DNA from: Gnetum montanum | Lineage: Eukaryota; Streptophyta; Gnetopsida; Gnetales; Gnetaceae | DNA length: 64,000 nucleotides | Direction of reading: 5' to 3' | NCBI GenBank assembly: GCA_015680685.1 | Contig: MNCI01003614.1 | Coordinates: 4,302-68,301, forward strand | Shown here: piece by piece, positions 41,818 to 53,615 of the stretch | Numbering within the stretch: position 1 is the first letter of the stretch | How the letters are laid out: each line of letters opens with the position of its first letter | Program-made: the position numbers and the translations under genes | The notes under the pieces: model-generated | What the model was told of the DNA's origin: nothing | What the model saw: only the letters and a program-made list of their open reading frames with translations | Databases searched by the model: none

Positions 41818-43048
41818 TGTACTGCCCGAAATCGTTGGTCCTTGGCTGGAAAGAAAAATCAGAGACCGCGGGATCGCGAGATGAGCACAGACGACCCTAC
41901 CTTCGCCCAAGGGCATGCTGGAATGCACGAAGGTAGGGTACCTTGGATGGTCTGCACGCGGATCAGACAAGGATTTCCCTGAGCGCCACCAAAGTGTTAT
42001 ACACTAGGTTATACGTAAACTATGTAACGGGCGAAAAATGGAGCGAATGGCGAAAATAGGGCGTAAACAAAGTGTAAACTGCGTAACAGTGAAAACGAGG
42101 CGTCTACGCCATAAACTGTGTAAATGCAGCGTAGACAGCGTAAATAGTGTAAGTGCAATGTAGACAACGTAAACAGTGTAAGTGTAGTGTAGATAGTGTA
42201 AACAGAGCATAAAGCGTAAGCAGGGTTTAAACAGGGCGTAAAGCGTAAACAGCGTAAAGCGTAAACAGCGTAAAGCGTAAAATGTAAACACAGCGTAAAC
42301 TGTAAATTGTAAACTGTAAACTGTATTATGGAGTGAAATGGTATGCACCAGTCTAAACACAGTTGTGGCTGAACACAAGGCGGACATAAAGCCCCGGTGG
42401 GCATAGGGAGGTGGCTGGTTTGCACGGTAGGCGGAGCATAGAGACTGCTCGGCGTATAGGACTTCCAACGTATAAGGGTTTCAAGCTCTGGTTTTGTAGC
42501 ATAATTGTTTTCGGGTCTGCTCTGGTAAATTTTTGCCGACCTTGAAAATGTGGAAAACTAGGCCTTTTATAGGGGATGGGTTACCAGGAAAATCAGGTTG
42601 GGAGACACGTGGCATGTCGACCGGGCGTGCAAAATTTAGAAATTTGGTATATGCTGGGCGTATACGCTACATTAGGCCGGCGTATACTTTGGGCGTATAC
42701 GCTGGACTTGCTGGGCGTGTGAACTGGGGGTGGCCGCTGGGCGTATACGTTGGGCGTATACGCTGATGGATGCTGGCGTATACGCTGGGGCATATACGCT
42801 GATGGATGCCGGTGTTGACTTGCTTTAATTCTTGCTCTTGTTGCACTAGCTGTGTACATGAGGCGTATGCTGGGCGTCGGGCGTATACGCTGGGCGTAGA
42901 CGTTGGCACAATAATTGGTAAAAATCGAGTGTTTCAGTCCTCAAAATTGCCATGTGTGACTCCAAATGTAGTCGACGTCGTCTGAGGGTCACAGGGATCT
43001 GCTTCTTGTTGGACAAGTGCCAAACTCGAAATTTTTTGTGGTGTTTCA
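41818..43048 (-). mobile_element. Element C: 5' LTR
   Basis: 1,231 bp, TGAAACACCACAAAAAATTT to TTTCGGGCAGTACA on the minus strand. TATAAAA at 42571-42565; U3 palindromes at 42650-42905. Length difference from the 3' LTR comes mainly from repeat copy number. Flank CTATG at 43049-43053. Confidence 0.93.
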
Positions 43049-43053
43049 CTATG

Positions 43054-43560
43054 CTTGCCACCAAACACCCAGTGGAGAGAGTAGTTGGATGAGATCATAT
43101 TCAACCATATTGATCCTAAAAAGATGATTTTTTATTTCCCTATAAATGTGCAAGTTAATTTTGCTCCCTGACCATGACCAACCCTTCCCAGAATGACATG
43201 TTTGATGCATTCTTCACCTATTAAGACGTAAAACTAGTGTGCATATGGCTTTCTGAGGCTTAAAACTAGTGTAAACATGTTTACCTTCCATAGCAACTTT
43301 CATACATGCTTAAGAAAATTTCATTGGATTACTTTTTATCATTCACTTACATTAACTTTGTCAAACAGGTGACACTTGATGTTTTCCTGGTTTAGTTTGC
43401 ATGAGCACAACATGGCTATGTAGGAGTAGATCTCCTCACTCTTTTTCCTTGTGGGGCCTTATGACAACATCAAGCAATGCATTGACCCTCATTACCTAGA
43501 CCTTGAGCCTACAACTTACAATGAATACATGGACTTCATAGGAGCACCACTATACTAGCC
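43054..43560 (+). other. Element H: non-coding stretch after the C insertion
   Basis: No gene recognised. Two TAAAACTAGTGT units at 43210-43275 repeat the minisatellite core. Confidence 0.45.
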
Positions 43561-44580
43561 CAACCATCTAGTTTAGGCTCTTAATGTAGAGGTAGGGGAT
43601 GTCACAAAGGATTCCCTTATCAAGATTCCTATGGTAGTGCATAGTTGTGAGGCAAAAATGTTGAAACTAAGCTCCTTGCTAGAATCTTAGTATGCTCAAG
43701 ACATCGCTAGAGTGCATAGAAATAATATTAAAGCATTTTCATGGTCATACAAGAACTTGTTGGGCCTAGATCCTTGGATTTTCTAGCATAACATCATCCT
43801 TGATCCTTGCATCAAACCAGTTAAGTAGAAAGCACCCAAGGTTAGACCTAAGACTACATTGGTAGTCCACGATGAGATCACCAATATTTACAAAGCTAGT
43901 TTCATTTGGGCTATTGACTATGTAGGCTAGGTCTCTAACATCATGGTTGTACCTACAAAAAATGGAAGTATATGCATTTGCATAGACTTCCAAGACCTAA
44001 ACAAGGAAATGATCAAAGATGACTTGTTGTTAACCAGTATTGATCAATTGATTGATACCACCACTGGACATGCCTTGTTGTCCTTTATGGATAGGTTCTT
44101 AGACTACAACCAGATTAGGATCAACCTTGAGCATTAGCTCACTATAACCTTCATGACCCCCTAGGGTACGTTTTGCTACATAATGATGCCATTTGGACTA
44201 AAGAACATAGGAGAAACATACCAATGAGAAATGACATACATCTTTAGTGACTACATGCTTAGTTTTCTTGATGACTGCATAGATGATATTGCAGCTAAGT
44301 CCAAAGTGACCCATAATCATGCAAATGACTTAGAATTAGTGTTTAAACATTGCCTAAAATACAAGCTTAGGTTAAACCCCAAGAAGTATGTTTTAAGCAT
44401 TAGAATGGATAGGATGCTTGGATTTGTAGTATTTGAAGCAAGTATATGCAAAGATCTAAACAAGGTTAAGGACATAACCAACTTAGTAGTACTAGCTAAC
44501 CTGAAATATTTATGAGGGTTGCAATGTAGAATACAATTCATACATAGGTTTATCACCTAGTTAATTGATAAGCCACAACT
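43560..44580 (+). pseudogene. Element H: reverse transcriptase
   Basis: Linker AFSWSYKNLLGLDP, then SNIMVVPTKNGSICICIDF, TSIDQLIDTTTGHALLSFMD and FCYIMMPFGLKN. The catalytic box is LDDCIDDIAAK (YVDD changed to CIDD), then LNPKKYVLSI. It aligns with C over its length but has several stops. Confidence 0.85.
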
Positions 44581-44589
44581 AATGTAACA

Positions 44590-45690
44590 TTTGTGCAAGA
44601 AAGGAGGCCACTTCAAGCAGACCATGTAGTGCCAACAAGCATTTAACAACATTAAGTAAGAGTTAGCACAACTACCTACGATCCATCCTCCATAAGGAGA
44701 TAAGCCTTTCTACATTTACCTTGCCACTTCCAACATGCCCATCACTTCTCTGCTTTGCCAAAAGTGATAGCGTAGAGATCCTAGTCTACTATCTAAGTCA
44801 TGCATTAGTACCTCACGAAACAAGATACAATGACATGAAGAAGTATTACCTTGTCCTAGTCTTCTCACTAATTTAATGGAGGCATTACCTCTTCTATAGA
44901 GAATTTAACATCATTTGCAAGAACAACATACTACAAGCTATAATAATGAATATCTACAAAAGCAGTCACATAGCATGGTGGAAAGTAATAAAAGTGGATT
45001 GTGACCCGTATTATGCCATGAAAGCCTCAATGAAAGGTCAAGCCATAGCTGCATAACTAACAGCTTCACCAATAGATAATTAAGCTCCCATAGAGCTTGA
45101 GTTATTAGATGAGCATGTTAGTAGTATTAGCCAAGTGCCTAATAACTATGTGGCAATCCTACATTTCAATGGAGCTTCAACCTCTTGAGGGGGTAGTGCC
45201 ATTACTATTATCAAGGTTCCCTCTGAGGAGATTCAACGCTTTACATATTATTTTGCATTTCCTTGTATCAATAATGTGGTAGAATATAAAGGTCTCCTCC
45301 AAGACATCCTTGTAGCATGTGACCTAGGAATCCAATGCATAGTGATCCAATGTGATTTACAACTAGTGGTCAATTAGGTAGCAAAGGTTTATGCCTATAA
45401 AGAACAACATTTATAGCCTTACTGTAATGTGTCAAAATACATGCTCCAACACTTTCCAATTGATGTTCAACATGTTCCCTGAAGCAAAAATGCCATTGTG
45501 GATGCACTTGCAATGTTAGCCCTTAGCATAGCAGCTAACATGTTCAATGCATTGCCTACCTCAATGGCAGACTACATTTCATGTATCACACAAACCATCA
45601 AAGATACATCCATAGCCATAGTTAGCATCATCCATGCAAAAGAGTGGTACAACAATATCAAGGCATACCTTCTACAAGGTAAGCTCATGT
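44590..45690 (+). pseudogene. Element H: dual RNase H region
   Basis: DKPFYIYLATSNM starts the first RNase H, which then shifts frame. FNIICKNNILQAIIMNI matches its end. The second reads ILHFNGASTS (D changed to N), NNVVEYKGLL (E changed to K) and VIQCDLQLVVN, then NAIVDALAMLALSIAANMF. Catalytic residues are lost. Confidence 0.8.
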
Positions 45691-45789
45691 AATACTTAAC
45701 TACTACTCATAAGCACACAGTATGAAAATTTTTATGGTAGTACATCATTGTGGGTGATAACACACTATGTTGCAAATCCTATAATGGCA

Positions 45790-46890
45790 TACTACTAACC
45801 TACATAAGCAAAAAAAAAAAAAAGCAAAAACAATTGTTGAGCAAGTCCATGAAGGACTATGCAGAGGTCACATAGCACTTAGGGAAATGGTAGCAGAAAT
45901 CAAATGGCTAGGCTACTATTGGCCTTACATGGAGAGAAACTACGTCTAGAAAGCTAAAATATGCACCACTTAGTAGCATAGCAACTTAATGCACATGCCA
46001 CAAAATGAATTGCATACAATGCAAATCACATGGCTATTTCAATGCTGGGGCCTAGACATCATCGGACCCATAACACCTAAGTTCTCCATAGGGCATAAGT
46101 TCATAATAACTATAATGAAATATTTCACCAAGTGGATTAAAGCTATTTTTCTTAGGAAGAAGACATCACAATAGGTTTCAAAGTTCATGTTGGATAACAT
46201 AGTGGTCCATTTCAACTTGCCCATGACCATAGTAATAGACAACAGATCATAGTTTAGTAGCATCAAAACCAAATCCTTTTGTGAGCACTTTGGCATCAAG
46301 CACTCCTTTCCATTACCATATTACCCTCTAGAAAATGGCCAAGCAAAGGCCACCAATAAGGTTATCATTAACCTTCTCAAGAAGATGCTAAGCAATAGCA
46401 AATGATGATGGCATGAGCAACTAGTCTATGCACTTTGGGTCTACCACACGATACATCAAACAGTAATAGGTATGACACCTTATGGCCTCATCTATGGATC
46501 TAAAGTAGTTTTGTTGCTTGAATTGTAGGTTCCATCACTTTACATAATCCTCTCAGACTTTATCAACAAAGGTTAAAATAATGAGATGAGAATCATAGGC
46601 CTTGACGTAATAGAGAAAGAGCACATGCATATGCTTGATTACATTGAGTGGGATTGACAAAAGCAATGGAAAAAGTATCATCATAACTAGCATCAACACT
46701 CGATCAAGAAAGGGGACCTAGTTCTTAAGGCCATTTACAAACCTGCAGATAAATTCTTAACCAACTGGAAAGGGCCTTTTCTAATCACTAAGGCCTATGA
46801 CAATGGAGCATTCAAGCTTGTTGATCAAGATGGAAATGAGTTTGCCAATCTAGTAAACCATTCACACTTGAACTTGTACTATATCTAGCA
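45790..46890 (+). pseudogene. Element H: integrase
   Basis: Zinc-binding region VEQVHEGLCRGHIA with its CC half lost. Core GLDIIGPITPKFSIGHKFII (D), TIVIDN (D), and ENGQAKATNK with Lys in place of the third acidic residue, as in C. C-terminal KKGDLVLKAIYKPADKF and NHSHLNLYYI-stop (46887). TAG at 46526-46528 is at the same codon as in B and C. Confidence 0.85.
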
Positions 46891-46919
46891 TGCAATACTA
46901 CACACCAATGAAGTAAGGT

Positions 46920-47265
46920 AAGCATTTTTCCACTAAGATGTTAAACTGGCACAATGCATCCACTACGACGTTAAACTAGCATAGAGGTCCACTATGACCT
47001 TAAACTAGCATAGCTCATCCTTGGGTCATGATGTTAAACTGGAATAATGCATCCTCTAAGACTATAAACTAGTAGTCATCCATGACTCTAAAAGGGCACA
47101 ACATGTCCACTAAGACATTAAACTCACATAGAGTAGTCTGCTAGGACTATAAACTAGCACAACATAGTTTTCCAAGACCTTAAATTGGGCCCAGTGGTCT
47201 ACTAAAACTATAAACTAGTAAATCCATGATCTACCATGACCTTAAATTTGGTTAGCAGTTAGTCA
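46920..47265 (+). repeat. Element H: 3' UTR minisatellite
   Basis: About ten degraded units of CTAAGATGTTAAACTGGCAC or CTACGACGTTAAACTAGCAT type, period about 30-35 bp. Counterpart of the arrays in A, B and C. Confidence 0.85.
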
Positions 47266-48346
47266 TTAATACTTATTTCCATCCTTCTACAAGTAAATGA
47301 GTGATCATAGTACAACTCTCCTTCTACACCAACAATTGAGCACACTATAGTTCTAGAATAAATCACTTGCAATCTATGCAACTTATGCCACTCATGTGGC
47401 ATTTTGCAATCTATCACTTGTAGCCTATTTGAATTTATGCCTTATGTGATTTTCTTATCTTCTTGGAGTTGTATTTGTAGGATGAAGCCCTAGGCAGTCA
47501 TGGAAAGGTGCATCTCATTGTAGTAGCAAGTTGCGACATCACTCCAATGTGCATGATTAAACTAGTTAAACCTCTTAAGAGTGCATATCCCTCTTATATT
47601 GTTATAGCCTATTTACATCTACTCCTATATCTTGATACCTTTTCATTTCCTATGTAGTAAAGATTGCAAACCTTTTTGATGCCTAAGTGTTGTGATCACA
47701 TGACACCCCCTTCAAGTCAAACTATAGAACACAAGGAAAACATAACGTAACTGATCTTGTGGGAAGCCTTGGTCAGCCAATCAAGGCCTAAGTAGATGTA
47801 ACATAAGTCATTCCTAAGGAGGAAACACCTATCATATAGATGCAACCTTGTTTCATAAATAACAAAGTAAACCCCATCTAGTGACATGCAACTCACTTGA
47901 TGGGAACTACCTCACAGCAAGCATTTAGTAATGTGTAGAGGCCAAAGAAGGTTCACCTTGCCAAAAGAAAGGAGGGGACGACACAGAAGGAGAGAAGGAA
48001 GAAAATCACTAAGAAATCCATTAGCAAAGAAATTCTACAGCTAGCCTAACCTTGATCCTACACCTTAACTCTCTCAAAAGAACATTGACAAGAGGTGAAT
48101 GTTTTCAAGGGCAAGTAACTCCAGTGACATGGTCACAACCAGCCATGATGTCCTTGCATCATAATATCCTATTTGCAATTCATCTTCCCTTTTATCCCTA
48201 AGACATCACCTATGCCTTTTACTCCCATTTCTCACCTGCCATTTAGCATACCACTACCCACAACACTCTTGAGCATGGTGTAGTGACATTTGATCATGCA
48301 CTAAAGAGTGATGTTGGTGCCAAGTCTACTATGGTATTTTACTATT
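47266..48346 (+). other. Element H: 3' UTR without recognised gene
   Basis: About 1.1 kb, no ORF of note. Parts near 48180-48340 align loosely with the segment before the PPT in element A (1755-1900). Confidence 0.55.
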
Positions 48347-48399
48347 CTTTGTTGATATCTCTTAGGCCATTCCTCTAGACATCAACAAAGAGGGACCAA
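48347..48399 (+). promoter_or_regulatory. Element H: hairpin plus polypurine tract
   Basis: CTTTGTTGAT at 48347-48356 and ATCAACAAAG at 48381-48390 are a perfect 10-bp inverted repeat with a 24-nt loop. The right arm continues AGGGACCAA into the LTR. It is the clearest example of this structure in the window. Confidence 0.88.
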
Positions 48400-48845
48400 T
48401 GAAACACCATAAAATATAGACTATGACATCCTGGCTGCAAATTTTGACTAAGTGTTGACATTATGCTCTCCTTAGATGGAAACGTAGTCAGCCTCTCATG
48501 AAGAGCATATTTAGTAGGAAGGATAGTTTTACAAATTTTTTCTAAGTATTTTCACTACACTCTCCCTAGATGGGAGCATAGTCAGCCTCTCATGGAGAGT
48601 GTAGTTAGCAAGAAGGCCAATTTTGTAAATTTTTTCTAAGTGTTGACACTATGCTCTCCCTAGATGGGAGCATAGTTAGCCTCCCATGAAGTGCGCAATT
48701 AGCAAGAATGCTAGTTTTCCAAATTGTTTTCTAAGTGTTGACACTATGCTTGATCCTAGCTGAGAGTGCAGTTAGCCTTTTGTAGAGAGCATAGTTAGCA
48801 AGAAGTAATTTTTCACAATTTTTTGCAAGTCTCGGGAATATTCTC
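48400..48845 (+). mobile_element. Element H: 3' LTR, truncated
   Basis: Starts TGAAACACCATAAAATATAG and keeps five 94-bp units (48450, 48544, 48638, 48733, 48827). Similarity to the 5' LTR stops around 48845, where element F begins. Confidence 0.8.
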
Positions 48846-48989
48846 AATCAAAGGGTTAATCTCGATCTTATTGTTTACATGAACAACCTCAAGCAAGGGT
48901 TTCATATCCTCATTTTGACCCATAGTACATGCAAGGACTACGTTCAACTGGTGTAGACAATCTTAGAGAATATGTTGAAAGTTTTTTTT

Positions 48990-50120
48990 CTATGTAAACA
49001 AGAGAATATAAAGGAATCTAACTAGGACCCAACTCTTCAAAAGATGGGGATCCATATCTATGATGAGGAAAAAGAGGTAGCTCTTGATGAGGTGATTTCA
49101 CAACAACCCTTATTAATAGAAAAGTCTATTGAAGAGCTTAAGGAAAGGATAGATAAAATATGGGAGTTGATGAATGACAAAGTTAAGAATTACATGAAAA
49201 CCATAGAGGAGAGAGTAAAAAAACAAGAATAAAGTGATCAAAACAAGAAGAGGAAAAAGAACTAAGAAATAGGTAGGAACACTTATCGATAAAAAGGAAA
49301 AATTGTTGTAGAAGAAGAGGCTATAGACTCAACCATAGAAGAGGATGATGGATGTGAAATTTACCTATATGATCATCCAAAAGGCTATTGCCTAGTCATG
49401 TTACATCTACATGAGTATTGAGCTTTTTCTTTGAATCCCAAGCTCGTATAAAAGCAAATTTCTAGAAAATTAAATTTTGCATAAGGTAATTATAAATAGT
49501 GCTACAATGAATCATACTATCCTAGTGGAACTTCTTAATAGCCTCAAAACTACTATTAATCATAGTGGCAAAACCCATAGTCATGGGGGAGGCCATAATC
49601 AAACAAGTATTACCCTTAGTACCAGCTGGACCCATATGGATATTATGTTCAATAACCTATTTTTCCAATTGGTTATATTTCCTCTACCTCAAATCACTAC
49701 TACTACTATTTTGAATATCATCAACCTGTAATATCTTCTATGGGGTTACCATATTAGGCCTCTTATCCTCTAGTGTATCCTTAATATTCTCATACTTCCT
49801 TCCATCTGATGTCATCATCAAGAACATGAGAAGGTTCAGTACCACAACATAAAAAAAAATGCTACTTATGTTGTGAACATACATGCAAATGATAAGGCTA
49901 GTAGATGTTCATCACAACCTTGGAAATTTCCTTTCTTTAGGATGGTTCCCATGTGTAAGCACAAAATGCGTAGATGTACTAGTGCATCAAAAGCCTTATA
50001 AGGCTAATCTAGTGCAAAACCCTTTATTGCTAGAACGATGTATTCTGATCATATGCAAAAGCCTAAAATCATCACCACTCCAACATAAGACATTAAAGAT
50101 AAACCTATCTCTATGAAGAG
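48990..50120 (+). pseudogene. Element F: gag C-terminal part
   Basis: A helical stretch (SIEELKERIDKIWELMNDKV) precedes YLYDHPKGYCLVMLHLHEY (49350-49420), which matches YDHPKGQCSILLHLHEH of element E. A Tyr-rich tail (YYFEYHQPVISS) follows, then CYLCCEHTC at about 49865, a possible knuckle remnant. Many stops. Confidence 0.65.
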
Positions 50121-52797
50121 ATAGAAACCTCCATGCATCACTAATAATGATAAAGTATGCAATTGTGGGTTAGAATTTTGAGATATTAACACAACCCCTA
50201 TACTAGCCCACCATAAAGTTTAGAACCAAGTGTGTGGAAAAAAAACTAGTCTACGTAGAAGCCACTACACCAAAAGACATCCAATGGATTAAAAATTAGA
50301 ATATAAAACTATTTAAAAGATGCATGAAACTCTATGATCCACTTATTATTTCTATACTTAAGAAAATAAACCAAATTAAGGACTTAGACATAGATATCTT
50401 ACACTCTTATTATAGACCATAAGAGGATATTAAACATGGAGACCTAGGAATTAAAATAAAAAATCAAGAAGAAGAAGCAAATACATACAAACTCAATAAA
50501 ATAGAAATACTTTGAAGTCTAGTTAAAGAAATGTCTCCAAATGATCCAAACGAGACTATCACCAATGTTAGATGTGCTACCATGTGATTAATTGAATTAG
50601 TAATGGTGATAGATAGAAAACTGGTGTTGTATAACTAGGGGACTGTATAGTTCATCTCCTAAATGTGTAGTCATAAGATTATTCATGGGAGAGATGCTCC
50701 ATTCTAGTTTAAGAACTAATAAGTGTTTTCACCCTTTTTTTCTTACAATTTTTTATCATTTTCCTAGTTCTTCAAAAAAATATTGATTCTCCATCATATG
50801 TTTTTCATTTCTTAATTATTTTCTTTTTTCTTTATAATTTTCTATTTTATTGTGTCATTTTTTATGTTGTATGAATATATTTTACATTTTTGTTAATAAT
50901 ATTTCCAAGTCATGATGTAGAAGTCAATGCAATGTGTTGGATTTTTGTGCTATGCTATCAAGATGATTGGGTAAGTAATTGTGTAAAGCAGTGAGACCAC
51001 CTCATCCATCTCTATAGTTCTCTAAATAAAAATATCATTTTTCATGAAAGTAATTTGGTTCTTCTTTCATGAAATTGAAATCAATCAATGATCATTGTAC
51101 CTTGAAGGAAAAGAAAATGACCAAGTGGGAATGGCAAAGGATATGACCTCAAGAAGACTTGTTGGGTTCTCTTCCTAACTTCCTTCATGTGATTTAGGAC
51201 TCCTAATGGAATGTATCATCACTTTGCTATTGACCAATAAAGTCTTTGCATGTATTAGTTCTAATAAAAAATCATAAAAATATAAAATCCAAAAAAATTA
51301 ATAATTGGAATTCAAAGCACATCCCTTAGACACAATAATGGGCTATGAGCACTAGTTACACATGTTTGAGGGCCCTCTTCTAACTAAGGGCCTTCCTTCC
51401 TTCTTCTCCTTTGTTCTCTTTTTGGAGTGATGATTGTTCTTTGTGGTGGTTGTGGACTCATGATGGTTGGCAAGAAGGAACACATCAATACGAGGTCATT
51501 GTTAGTGGTAATGACTTTGTCTAAAACTTGGAAAAATAGGTCTTCAGATCATTTTAATCACATTTGACATAAGAACCTATTGTGAACATGGTAAAGCACC
51601 TTACATCCCCATCTTTGCAATCCCTTTTTATCCCATTATTCACCTCACTACTGCATGCAATTATGAGCCCAATGGTTTTGTGTACTATGGTACACCAGCC
51701 CAACCAAGGTAGTTGTGTGTTGTTTGGAATAAAGAAATAGTCTACATTTAACTTTTAAGATGCTCATAGACATCTATAGAAGTGGTTATGCAAGGGAATT
51801 ATAGTAGGAGCCTACTGTGGGGAGGACCCACTTGCATAAATTCTATAGATCATGACTTTCAACCAAAATTCACATCTTCCAAAGCATCAATGAAGATTTC
51901 TCTAAATTTATGCATGATTTTGGGACTGCTTCTCACTAGTTTCAATTAAATGGTCCTACTTTTCTCTTTCCATATTCTTCAAATTCAAAATTTTTTGGCC
52001 ATCTTATGAATTAGGCCTTTTGTTTTCATTGTTTAAAAACTTGTGTGGTTCCAGAGTTATGCTTATTAGTCATGAGGGTTAGTAATGTCTACTTTGAAAT
52101 TTTCCTAACATCCTATTTGTGAATATTATGGTAAGTAATAGTAATTAACCAAAATAATGTGAACAACTTGATGATTTTAGTTACGACATAGCCTTGGGCA
52201 TAGTACTCTATCATCACCTTGTGCTTAAATGAAAACTAAGGGATTTGTAAAAGGTTAATTATTAAGGAAAATTTATCAAAACTAATGTTGATGCTTTGGT
52301 GACTGTAGATGATGCTAAAAGAAATGCCTAAGGAAGAATGTCCTTTTCCAGGTACAAAATGAAGACGAGAGAGGAACAATAGAGGATATGCCCATGGAAC
52401 AATCATACCACATATAGGATAACAACTCAAACATCACATGATTGCTCAATCCATGGGATAATGAGAAGAAATATTAGTCCATCCTTCAAGAGTGTTTTGC
52501 ATAACCAGAGAAGCATCAACATAACAATTAAGGTTGGAAGTTTGTGATCACTAGAGACAATAAGAAGAATCATCTTTAGAAAATTTTTGAATACCTATAC
52601 AAATTTTGTAATCTTTAATGTCTATCTAGTTTTCTTTTCACTTTATCATTTTGTCTACATCCACTAAAATAAAATTTTGTAATGCACCACTTAGAGTCAG
52701 TTAGTAGTTAAAGTCAATCAATAATCCCATACCTTTCCAATGTTTTGTAAAGAACTTGTTCCTCCTTTTGTTCACTTAAGGATGAGTTTTCAATTTA
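50121..52797 (+). other. Element F: non-coding spacer
   Basis: T-rich at 50720-50890, then AT-rich sequence with no recognised domain in any frame. The first 500 bp match the equivalent part of E. It could hold a badly decayed pol, but I saw no RT or integrase motif. Confidence 0.5.
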
Positions 52798-52809
52798 GTT
52801 GTGGGGGTA
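52798..52809 (+). promoter_or_regulatory. Element F: polypurine tract
   Basis: TTGTGGGGGTA directly before the LTR start TGATGAATCA. It shows that this is the 3' LTR. Confidence 0.7.
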
Positions 52810-53615
52810 TGATGAATCATATTTCTAATAGGCTCTGATATTGGATCCTTGATATCATAGGGTTAGTTTTCACCTATAAATATGCATGTGCTTACCATGT
52901 ATCAAGCATCTTTTGGTCATTTTGTAGCTAGAATCTTGTAGTTTTATTTCGTAGTCATAGAGAATAGTTAGTGAGTGCCCATAGTGTGGATCTAAGTTAG
53001 TTGTATGATGTCCTATTTGAGTGCCAATTTACCTAGATACATTCCATGAATGACAATAAGATCAAGATTGATTCTCATTAATTACAACACTTTGACTTCG
53101 ATTAAATTTACTTTTAATTGAATTGATGTTCCATGTACTTAGTTAACATGTACATTTCCATACACATTAATGAATTGGTAGAATAAGCATGACTAGTTTC
53201 AAGTGTAAACACATATTTGCTTGGTAATCCTAGTAGTGTTATTGCTTGGTTCACCTAGTAGTGTAGTGCTTGGTAATCCCAGTAGTGGATACAAAGGTTT
53301 AAGACATGTACGGTAAGTTAGGAATAGACATTCATCAACCATAGGATAGTTTAGACTTTATCTTTCCATTGTTAATTAGATTAAATAATTAATTTTTCTA
53401 TTATTTTTAGGAGTAGCATAATGCTAGAACAACATCAATAATTATATGCCTTCGGACTAAACTATACGTGGAAAAGCTACCACTAGTCCAAGAACTATAA
53501 TAAAGACATAATGATCTTGATGCCATAACTAGTCCCATCGATGTAATTTGATTGGATCATGTGTGAATGCTTGTGATTCATATCTTTGGATGTAGGGGAT
53601 ACCTACCACTCATCA
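52810..53615 (+). mobile_element. Element F: 3' LTR
   Basis: 806 bp, TGATGAATCA to CCACTCATCA. TATAAATA at 52875. It aligns with LTR E from the TATA box to the end, for example TTAGGAGTAGCAT and TTGGATCATGTGTG. The right flank is TCCAT. Confidence 0.82.

Larger units (their letters stand above)
25657..43048 (-). mobile_element. Element C: complete Tat-like Ty3/gypsy element, 17.4 kb
   Basis: Two LTRs in the same orientation, perfect 5-bp target duplications, PBS, gag, protease, RT, two RNase H regions, integrase and PPT are all present in order on the minus strand. An antisense gene lies between protease and RT. Size, the dual RNase H and the lack of a chromodomain fit the Tat lineage, which includes Ogre. 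LTRs differ at about 18 of the first 185 bp at one end and 3 of 120 at the other, so the insertion is not recent. Stops interrupt gag and pol. Confidence 0.93.
43049..48845 (+). mobile_element. Element H, second part (RT to truncated 3' LTR)
   Basis: Continues element H after the C insertion. Order: linker, RT, RNase H, integrase, minisatellite, PPT hairpin, start of 3' LTR. The LTR start and its 94-bp repeats match the 5' LTR at 12103, which ties the two parts together. Confidence 0.85.
48846..53615 (+). mobile_element. Element F: Athila-like element, 5' truncated
   Basis: Order: gag C-terminal part, long non-coding spacer, PPT, 3' LTR. No 5' LTR or PBS is seen. Its gag, T-rich spacer and LTR are co-linear with element E. 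No RT or integrase was recognised in about 4 kb of internal sequence. Confidence 0.7.

Noticed and set aside
52236-52430. 64-codon minus ORF in F as an env-like gene
   Set aside because: Too short, wrong strand and no membrane-protein pattern supported by homologous copies.
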